From: Candidatus Bathyarchaeota archaeon
GTDB taxonomy: Archaea > Thermoproteota > Bathyarchaeia > Bathyarchaeales > B26-1
Direction: 5' to 3'
Assembly (NCBI GenBank): GCA_018396795.1
Contig: JAGTRH010000022.1
Span: forward strand, 2,259 to 10,129
DNA: 7,871 nucleotides
Shown: piece by piece, positions 1 through 5,626 of the stretch
How the letters are laid out: each line of letters starts with the position of its first letter
Position numbering within the stretch: the first letter of the stretch is position 1
Notes under the pieces: model-generated
What the model saw: the letters and a program-made list of their open reading frames with translations, nothing else
Databases searched by the model: none
What the model was told of the DNA's origin: nothing
Made by a program: the position numbers and the translations under genes

Positions 1-1
1 T

Positions 2-292
2 CCATTAGAACTAAACCACCTTAATGACCTACTAAATATACCAGATCTCGACTGTATTCAGTGGATACCTGGGGAAGGAAACCCAGATTGTGGATCCGAT
101 TGTTGGATACCTCTTTATAAGAAGATACAAGAAAAAGGTAAATTAATTCAAATACCATACATTCCACCAGAAAAAGTAGAATATATATTGAGAAGAATAT
201 CACCAAAGGGCGTGGCAATAAAGACAACTTTCAGAACAAAAAAAGATGCGGATAATTTCGCTAGAAAAATTAAGGATTTTATTCCTTTCTAG
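2..292 (+). CDS. URO-D/MtaA-like protein, C-terminal part (5' partial)
   Basis: The reading frame is open from the left edge to a TAG at 290-292 and gives 96 residues; the N-terminal part lies outside the window. The text resembles the C-terminus of uroporphyrinogen-decarboxylase superfamily proteins (PF01208), the group that also holds the MtaA/MtbA/CmuA corrinoid methyltransferases. The matching pattern is HLNDLLNIPDLDCIQW, then a P-G-x-G-N loop, then W-I-P-L-Y-K-K-I-Q-E-K-G-K, then P-E-K-V-E-Y-I-L followed by S-P-K-G. These correspond to the last barrel strands and helices of the TIM-barrel fold. A CGSDC pair of cysteines sits in the loop at fragment residues 30-34; cysteines in this superfamily can bind catalytic zinc, but whether these do is unknown. 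The true haem enzyme HemE seems less likely than a catabolic methyltransferase-type or uncharacterised paralogue. It converges on the glycosidase gene on the other strand. The family call rests on remembered motifs only. Confidence 0.62.
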   Translation, partial: PLELNHLNDLLNIPDLDCIQWIPGEGNPDCGSDCWIPLYKKIQEKGKLIQIPYIPPEKVEYILRRISPKGVAIKTTFRTKKDADNFARKIKDFIPF

Positions 293-293
293 T

Positions 294-313
294 AGAGAAG
301 AAAAAAGAAAAAT
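294..313 (-). terminator. U-tract terminator of the glycosidase gene
   Basis: Directly after the glycosidase stop codon the minus-strand transcript reads ATTTTTCTTTTTTCTTCT, a nearly pure pyrimidine run with U5 and U6 blocks. Archaeal transcription often ends at such U tracts without a strong hairpin, and I see no hairpin here. The tract occupies most of the 28-bp gap between the two convergent genes. Confidence 0.5.
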
Positions 314-314
314 A

Positions 315-338
315 TCTTTATTATTTCCTTTCATTTTT
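315..338 (+). terminator. U-rich terminator of the URO-D-like gene
   Basis: On the plus strand, 23 bp past the TAG, the sequence is T-rich (TCTTTATTATTTCC, then TTTCATTTTT). It overlaps the last codons of the convergent glycosidase gene. With the oppositely directed U tract at 294-313 it makes a compact two-way termination zone. The runs are shorter and more broken than on the other strand. Confidence 0.35.
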
Positions 339-3326
339 CCGCTTAAACATCGAGATCTTGACGTTTTTCATTCCAAAAGGTCTCAGCATATATTCATCAG
401 TCCATTGCATTGGATCCCTAAATGTTTCTGGACCTATAAACTGCGGGTCCCTCATCTTATGGTGAAGAGGACCTAGTGCATTCCTTAGGTTTCCAACGAG
501 CAGAACTTTTATTTCGTTTTCGCCCGATTTTAAAAGATTAGTGATCTCTACGTTGTAGGGCGGCAATATCGCCTTTCCAGCCTCTTTATTGTTTACATAT
601 ATTGAGGCAAGAGACGAATTAAGCTCCTCAAGTTGAAGGATGACTTTGGCACCTTCAGGTACGTCCAGGTTTATATTCTTGCTGAGTTCCATCTCGCCGG
701 CATAGAAGGGATAACCTACTTTGCAAAGGTCTCCAAGGTCTACATTAAATTGTTCATCAACTATTTTAGAGGACCCGTTGGTGCCAACCTTAACTCCGAA
801 GTCGCCTAGAAGATAAATAGTTTCTAATTCAGGCTCTAGATCAACGACTCCCTCCAGCTCTATTGTATTTATCCCCCTGCCTATTAAACCCGAAATATCA
901 ATCATTGGGAAGTTCCAGTCAAGCCAGAATTCGCTCGCCTTAGATTCAACTTTTACGCCATTTACAGTTATTTTGAAGAATTCGGGTCTCTCAATAACCA
1001 GATATAAACTTCTTTCATTAAAGTCGATATCAGACTCAAATTCGAACCTAACTGAAAACTTTGTGCCAAGCCCATTTTGCACTATAGAGTTATGCGCTCT
1101 CCAAACAGGCATGAGTTCGCTCCAAGCGCCCTTTATGCGGTATCTGCAGTAATCTAAAACAAGAATATTCGGATTCAGTCTTTTAATTCTCCATGGACCA
1201 GATAAAGGAGTTTCGCAAACTTTAACGAGTTCTTCTCCTGACAACCTAGTTTCGCATCCTTCTGGTCTAATAATGAAGAGAGCTGAACCTATAGGCTCCA
1301 AACTTACGTCCCATGATGTCTTTCCACAACTAATTTCCCGAGGATAATCTTTCCTTTCCCCACTTATTGGGTCCCAAATCTCGATATTAAATGAACCGTC
1401 TAAAGTTAGTTTCAGATTATGGATGTTTTCTTTACTAGTGTTGGTTAAGAAGAGTATAAGAGCGTTGCTTTCATCATCGCGTCTTAGGTGGTAGAGGACA
1501 TCTCCCACATAATCTCCTTCTATAATGATAAGTTTTGGAACATCTTTGAGAGCGGACGCTACAGCAACTGAATCCAGTTTATCAACTAAAAACGCTTTAT
1601 CTAGTAAATCTTTTATGGATTCTTTTTGCTCTCCATCAACTAGGAATGGTGTTGGCGCCACAGCTACTAGTTTTCCACCAACCTCGGCAAACTTATACAA
1701 TAATTTGACAGTGTTCTCCGCTAAGGATACACATGATGGTATTATAACAGCATCATAAGCGATTCTGCCAACATATAATTTTCCACCTTCAACTCTACCA
1801 TACTTTGTCATTAATAATTCATCTCCAAGATCAAAATCTACGTGTGCTGATAGTAGTGCCCTAAGCAGTTTGTTGAAACGCTCGTCTAATTCTTTTACTT
1901 TAGTTGGATTTAGGGGTGTGAATGTTGCCCATGCACTACCGATTGGATGAATAACTAACACGTTAACTGCACGTTTTCCTCTTGAGAGCACATAGCTCAA
2001 TCTCGCAAAGTAATCCTCTATAATTCTATTGTACCTCCACCATGGTTGACTCCAGTGAAAGTTAAGTCCATAATCCCTTTTTCTTCTACCACGCATGGAG
2101 TATGGAACCAGATGGTGATTTAGGAGGTTAACTCCCATAACGTAAAGCCAGTCTCCAATCCACTTTCTATCCGCAAATGACGGATAGTTACCTGTGCATC
2201 CGTATGTTTCGCATAAAACCCTCTCTCTCCCAAGTTGATTTGCAACGCTTGAAACTTGCTTAACTGTGAGCAGAGTGCCCCAAATGTGCATTCCTAAATG
2301 GTCTATACCGGGCACATGCTGGTACTCATAGTGAGGCATCACCGCACCGCCACATATTAATTGACTGAGAAGGTTATCTTCCGCTAGGTAATGCCCAGTA
2401 AACTTTAATCTATGCCTTTCACACCAGTCATGAATCTGCTTAGAAAATGCTTCCAAGAATAAAATAGTTATTGTCCTCCAGAAGTCATAACGGGTCTTTA
2501 GATAATTCCCAATATCAAAGAACAATTCTGGCAATCTATCTACAATATTATAACCATACATACTCTCGAAGCGCTCAATAAGCCTATCAGTCCATGGTAT
2601 AGCCAATATGGGAAATCTTGGACCTCTAGGTGGAATTACGTCTCCAGGGCCAAATAATCTTGGTCTGCTGCTTGATATGTTAGGTTCATCTGTGAATACT
2701 CCTGGAATACTTTTACCAATCTCATCACTAAAGCGCTCCACATAAGGTGCATATGCTACTTCGAGAAACTTCTCAACAACCTCTGAACTCAATAAGTCAA
2801 CGTAGCTTATGCCGTTAAACCATGTTTCACCTGGAGGAGCTACGTAGGTTATAAAAGACAGATATAGGTAGTCTCCACTCTTCTCGCCTGGCTTAGCAAC
2901 CTCATAGCTGCACGGTAAACCTTCAGAATTAAGCTTAAATTTAAAGGTGGCTATAACCTCCTCACCGCAATATGCCACTTCACTAGGAACCATCAGTAAG
3001 GCTTTAGCTCTATACTTAGGCCCTAAAGCTGGGATAATCCCGCCAGCAAAACCTGAGGGCCAACAAAGTTCGTCGTATATCCACACATACATGCCTCGCT
3101 TCTTAGCCTCATCAACTGCCGCCCTAAAAGCTTTGAACCATTCTTCACTTAAGAATGGTGTAGCCAATCCCTCTCTAGCATGAAAGAAAACGCCTCCATA
3201 TCCACCGCTGTCTAATAAAGTGATTTGTCGCGCAACTTCCTGTGGATCAAGTCTATCATTGATCGACCAAAATGGTACGCCCCTGAACTCTGTCGGCGGC
3301 TCTTTAAATAACTTATACTCAAACAA
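321..3326 (-). CDS. GH106-like glycoside hydrolase (putative alpha-L-rhamnosidase type), 1001 aa
   Basis: Predicted to hydrolyse a terminal sugar, possibly L-rhamnose, from a plant-type glycan or glycoside in the cytoplasm; no signal peptide or membrane segment is visible. Residues 1-445 look like the family's TIM barrel: opening FKEPPTEFRGVPFWSINDRL (7-26), GGVFFHAREGL (44-54), YDELCWPSGFAGG (84-96), GVFTDEP (209-215), TGHYLAED (310-317) and LCETYG (371-376). E214, E316 and E373 are candidate catalytic or metal-binding acids. Residues 452-625 resemble the class-I amidotransferase-like domain of beta-galactosidases (YDAVIIP at 524-530). Residues 720-960 form two beta-sandwich, sugar-binding-like modules, with YAGEM, LPPYNVEITNLLKSGENEI and NLRNALGPLHH (946-956), typical of GH106-type proteins. 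The start is TTG; an in-frame TGA lies three codons upstream and no earlier start exists. The gene is monocistronic with its own promoter. Substrate specificity cannot be read from the sequence; unclassified GH2- or GH106-related families remain possible. Confidence 0.8.
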   Translation of the reverse strand: MFEYKLFKEPPTEFRGVPFWSINDRLDPQEVARQITLLDSGGYGGVFFHAREGLATPFLSEEWFKAFRAAVDEAKKRGMYVWIYDELCWPSGFAGGIIPALGPKYRAKALLMVPSEVAYCGEEVIATFKFKLNSEGLPCSYEVAKPGEKSGDYLYLSFITYVAPPGETWFNGISYVDLLSSEVVEKFLEVAYAPYVERFSDEIGKSIPGVFTDEPNISSSRPRLFGPGDVIPPRGPRFPILAIPWTDRLIERFESMYGYNIVDRLPELFFDIGNYLKTRYDFWRTITILFLEAFSKQIHDWCERHRLKFTGHYLAEDNLLSQLICGGAVMPHYEYQHVPGIDHLGMHIWGTLLTVKQVSSVANQLGRERVLCETYGCTGNYPSFADRKWIGDWLYVMGVNLLNHHLVPYSMRGRRKRDYGLNFHWSQPWWRYNRIIEDYFARLSYVLSRGKRAVNVLVIHPIGSAWATFTPLNPTKVKELDERFNKLLRALLSAHVDFDLGDELLMTKYGRVEGGKLYVGRIAYDAVIIPSCVSLAENTVKLLYKFAEVGGKLVAVAPTPFLVDGEQKESIKDLLDKAFLVDKLDSVAVASALKDVPKLIIIEGDYVGDVLYHLRRDDESNALILFLTNTSKENIHNLKLTLDGSFNIEIWDPISGERKDYPREISCGKTSWDVSLEPIGSALFIIRPEGCETRLSGEELVKVCETPLSGPWRIKRLNPNILVLDYCRYRIKGAWSELMPVWRAHNSIVQNGLGTKFSVRFEFESDIDFNERSLYLVIERPEFFKITVNGVKVESKASEFWLDWNFPMIDISGLIGRGINTIELEGVVDLEPELETIYLLGDFGVKVGTNGSSKIVDEQFNVDLGDLCKVGYPFYAGEMELSKNINLDVPEGAKVILQLEELNSSLASIYVNNKEAGKAILPPYNVEITNLLKSGENEIKVLLVGNLRNALGPLHHKMRDPQFIGPETFRDPMQWTDEYMLRPFGMKNVKISMFKRKNERK

Positions 3327-3331
3327 GATAT

Positions 3332-3340
3332 ATCATCCCC
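3332..3340 (-). promoter_or_regulatory. Shine-Dalgarno-like site setting the TTG start
   Basis: The minus strand reads GGGGATGAT and ends 5 nt before the TTG at 3326. It resembles the archaeal GGAGGTGAT consensus with mismatches. Because the only upstream codons lead straight to a stop, this site supports TTG as the true start of the glycosidase gene. Confidence 0.5.
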
Positions 3341-3344
3341 GGCG

Positions 3345-3359
3345 TTATCTTGAAGATAA
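3345..3359. promoter_or_regulatory. Candidate operator palindrome of the glycosidase gene
   Basis: TTATCTTGAAGATAA is a perfect inverted repeat with 7-bp arms around one central base. It lies just downstream of the predicted TATA element (3363-3371, minus) and a few bases upstream of the expected start point (about 3342). A bound dimeric repressor here would block polymerase or TFB loading. The regulator is unknown; none is encoded in the window. Confidence 0.45.
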
Positions 3360-3362
3360 GCA

Positions 3363-3377
3363 TTTATAAATTTTTCC
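3363..3377 (-). promoter_or_regulatory. BRE/TATA promoter of the glycosidase gene
   Basis: The minus strand reads GGAAAAATTTATAAA: a purine BRE-like stretch followed by an archaeal TATA box. The usual distance of about 25 bp to the start point puts transcription start near 3342, giving a short leader of about 15 nt that just contains the Shine-Dalgarno-like site. This geometry supports a dedicated promoter for this gene. Confidence 0.6.
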
Positions 3378-3639
3378 TAATTATTTAATAACAGCATCTG
3401 TAAAGATATGGATTGTTAAGTGGTTAAATAAGCACAGTTTGTATTATTTTAAGCCGGAAAAATTATTAGTAATCTTATGGATGCAGTTGGGAAACTTAGG
3501 CAAAACAAAATCTTTTTGACTGGACAACAATATTTTATAGTATTCTGGGGTTTTAAACGCTTATAATTCATTTTTGTCATAATTAGTAAATTTGAACTTA
3601 AGTGGATTCCTTATCTAAAAGCTAAGCATTGAGTTTATC
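3378..3639. other. AT-rich intergenic stretch without a supported gene
   Basis: This stretch is roughly 25-32% GC where counted. It has no tRNA-like cloverleaf, no long repeat and no convincing reading frame. A 29-codon ATG frame at 3477-3566 lacks a clear ribosome site and family features. TTATCTAAAA at 3611-3620 (+) would fit a TATA-like box about 25 bp before the GC-rich island if the island were transcribed to the right. Confidence 0.6.
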
Positions 3640-3849
3640 GTGGGCGCTTTGTGTTCCACGTAACTAACACCCAACCTCACAGACGAGCGGGCTCCGCTCC
3701 TCTCAGTTGGGCTCTCTCATACGTGGAATCTTTAGCGCCCACGCCCGCCGTGTCCCGCATCTGGGTAAACTCACCCTCATTGAAGGGCAATTTTCCGCCC
3801 CTCTCGGTTGAGTCCGTCTCTGCGGGCCCGAGGAGGGTGTTCCGGCGGG
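3640..3849 (-). ncRNA. Candidate structured RNA in a GC-rich island, family unknown
   Basis: The 210 bp are 61% GC (129 of 210), against roughly 25-32% counted in the stretch to its left. In AT-rich thermophilic archaea such islands are a known mark of noncoding RNA genes. Pairing fills the segment. Module 1 is closed by CCCGCCG (3744-3750) with CGGCGGG (3843-3849). Module 2, one base away, is a long interrupted hairpin closed by GTGGGCGCT (3640-3648) with AGCGCCCAC (3734-3742). Strand choice leans to minus: two stems (3670-3675/3706-3711 extended by one pair, and 3782-3788/3797-3803) have G-U pairs on minus that become A-C mismatches on plus. On minus, TTTTATCTTT at 3871-3880 is TATA-like and would place the start near 3851. 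The plus strand also has a TATA-like box, so orientation is unsettled. Conserved motifs of RNase P RNA, SRP RNA, 5S rRNA and tRNA were not found. Confidence 0.55.
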
Positions 3850-3885
3850 ATTAAAGCTCGTATCATCGCTAAAGATAAAAGCGAG

Positions 3886-3899
3886 AAAAAATAAGATAA
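3886..3899 (-). terminator. U-tract terminator after pheT
   Basis: About 36 nt past the pheT stop the minus strand reads TTATCTTATTTTTT, with six U at 3891-3886, followed by a further T-rich patch (CTTTTATCTTT, 3881-3871). This fits an archaeal U-tract terminator that would separate the pheST transcript from the GC-rich island. No hairpin precedes the run. Confidence 0.42.
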
Positions 3900-3934
3900 A
3901 CTTTACTCTCAATTTAGGGTTTAACGCTTTCTAT

Positions 3935-5623
3935 CTATTTTAGGAGACGCCATATTTCATTGAGATCAATCTCGAGAGCTGCTGCTGGATTTTCTAAATT
4001 CCAATTTTGGAGAACTTGCGGATGTATCTCACCCACTAAACCAGCCTCCATGCCCTCTACAATTATTTTTCCAACACGTCCCTCAATGAAGCTTCCATGG
4101 TTTACTTCCTCTAAATCATATTTAAGCCCTAGATTTGAAAGTAATACGCTGAGTACGGATTTAATCTCCGAGAACCCGGCTTCTGAGTGTATTGTCACAC
4201 ATGCTATCTTTTCGATATCTCTAGTCTTATTAGGTTGGGTTTCATCATGTATAACGCAATAGCCAACTTCAAAAATTCTTTGCGGATACTCGACATGCGT
4301 ATTGTGGCTTAGGAACTCCATGAGACTAGGTAGCAGCCAATTTCTCAAGCATGTCATTGAGGAAACCTTCGGATTTGCCACCTCAACAACTTTCTTAGGC
4401 GATATATTCATTTTATCAAAAAGGATATCGGGGTTTGTTAGGGTGAATGTTAAAACCTCCTGATATCCTAGGCCAACCATGAGCTCCCTAATGAGATTGC
4501 GTAGCTGAGTTTTACGCGAAAGCCCGCCAACTGTTGATATTTGGGGCCATCTTGGTTTCATTCTATTTAAGTCGTAGGCTATGGCTATATCCTCAACTAT
4601 ATCTATCGGGTGCATTATATCCGATCTGTAGCATGGTATCTCTACGACGATCTCGTCGCCCGCAATCTCCGAAACTCCATATCTTGACCTCTCTAAAAGA
4701 TCTATAACCTCATTGAGGCTTAGAGAGATCCCCACAATCTTCCTTACGTAATTGAGGCTGATGTGCATCTTCTCGGTTTTTAGATCTGGTGTTATAACTT
4801 CCCCTAGATTTTCGTAAGGGTAATGTATCCTAGCTGAATAAATTTTTCCTCCCCTATCCGCAAGGGCTAGAATAATGTTTGTTAGAGTATACATGACCGT
4901 CTTAAATGATGAGCCGGTTACCTCAACAAGAATATTTCTTGTCCCAATAGTTACCTTCCCTAAATCATTTGAGTTTATTATGGGCGGGAATGATAATACT
5001 TTACTTCTTGAGTCTATAAAAATAGGCCAAACGTCAAACTGCTTAACTATATGACCATACTCTACTCCTTTAGGATGCTTTTCAAGTATCTCATCTAGCG
5101 TTAGTTCTTCGTCGAACCCCAATGGAACAAATCTCGTTTCATCCGGTCTGGAAACCGTATAACGTAATGGTGGCATAACTAAATCAAAGTCGTATAATCC
5201 TATCGACGTTCTACGCCTACCACGTCCATAAGTTTGATCCATTTTGTCTTGGAAGCGCATTATGTGCCGTATGGCAGCATCACTTAACCTTACACCTTTA
5301 ACAACAGCGCAAGCAATATAAGGGCGTATATTCTTTAGACGTGAATCAACGGCAACCTCAACACCAGATCCCCCTATAACTTCATATTGTTTAAGACCCC
5401 TCTCCATATTCAATATGCCTTTTAAAGTACGCGCTATCCCTTCAACGCTCCATATGTCAGCACGATTACTGTCCTTAACATCTATGTGAATCTCCCTATC
5501 GTCAACATGTTTTATTTCACCCTTTATAAAAGACAATATCTCATTAAGTTCCTCAAAGTTTGTGGGCAATTCTATTCCTAGAAGAGACTCTAAATCCTCG
5601 CGTTCAACCTCGATTGTTGGCAT
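3935..5623 (-). CDS. pheT: Phenylalanine--tRNA ligase beta subunit, archaeal type, 562 aa
   Basis: Partner of PheS in the cytoplasmic alpha2-beta2 enzyme that charges tRNA-Phe with phenylalanine using ATP; the B3/B4 module of the family holds the editing site. The N-terminus MPTIEVEREDLESLLG is the archaeal/eukaryotic form. The B3/B4 region covers roughly residues 90-270 with SFPPIINSNDLG (211-222). The B5 domain is at about 284-355 with CYRSDIMHPIDIVEDIAIAY (331-350). The catalytic-like core runs from about 369 to 562 with VANPKVSSMTCLRNWLLPSL (415-434) and FEVGYCV (451-457). The EMAP-like N-terminal and FDX-ACB C-terminal domains of bacterial PheT are absent, as expected for an archaeal chain of this length. 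The start is ATG, three bases after the pheS stop and 7 nt after a strong Shine-Dalgarno site, so it is translated from the pheS-pheT message. No frameshift or lost motif is seen. Confidence 0.96.
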   Translation of the reverse strand: MPTIEVEREDLESLLGIELPTNFEELNEILSFIKGEIKHVDDREIHIDVKDSNRADIWSVEGIARTLKGILNMERGLKQYEVIGGSGVEVAVDSRLKNIRPYIACAVVKGVRLSDAAIRHIMRFQDKMDQTYGRGRRRTSIGLYDFDLVMPPLRYTVSRPDETRFVPLGFDEELTLDEILEKHPKGVEYGHIVKQFDVWPIFIDSRSKVLSFPPIINSNDLGKVTIGTRNILVEVTGSSFKTVMYTLTNIILALADRGGKIYSARIHYPYENLGEVITPDLKTEKMHISLNYVRKIVGISLSLNEVIDLLERSRYGVSEIAGDEIVVEIPCYRSDIMHPIDIVEDIAIAYDLNRMKPRWPQISTVGGLSRKTQLRNLIRELMVGLGYQEVLTFTLTNPDILFDKMNISPKKVVEVANPKVSSMTCLRNWLLPSLMEFLSHNTHVEYPQRIFEVGYCVIHDETQPNKTRDIEKIACVTIHSEAGFSEIKSVLSVLLSNLGLKYDLEEVNHGSFIEGRVGKIIVEGMEAGLVGEIHPQVLQNWNLENPAAALEIDLNEIWRLLK

Positions 5624-5626
5624 ATA

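Noticed and set aside
3477..3566. Possible 29-codon gene on plus
   Set aside because: No Shine-Dalgarno site, no recognisable motif, and a length common by chance in AT-rich DNA.
3640..3742. Module 2 as an H/ACA guide RNA
   Set aside because: The 5x5 loop resembles a guide pocket, but the base after the lower stem is not an ACA box (GAUAAAC follows on minus) and no canonical kink-turn lies at the usual distance above it.
3640..3849. Island as RNase P RNA (GGGTAAACTCACCC at 3763-3776 recalls a conserved bacterial segment, and a pseudoknot is present)
   Set aside because: The universal GGAAAGUCC-type and ACAGAA...GGCUUA segments that form helix P4 are missing on both strands, and the pseudoknot is enclosed differently.
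3640..3849. Island as SRP RNA, 5S rRNA or tRNA
   Set aside because: No SRP helix 8 motif with GGAA-type tetraloop and asymmetric loop, no 5S internal-loop signature, and no T-arm GTTCRA or acceptor pairing were found.
3866..3884. Small hairpin TCGCT/AGCGA as an intrinsic terminator
   Set aside because: For the minus transcript the U run comes before the hairpin, not after it, and on plus it is followed by A residues.
3651..3912. Open frames within the island, 67 aa on plus (3651-3854) and 69 aa on minus (3703-3912)
   Set aside because: They overlap the paired GC-rich segment, have Arg/Pro/Ser-rich text with no family features and no clear ribosome site; GC richness alone removes stops.
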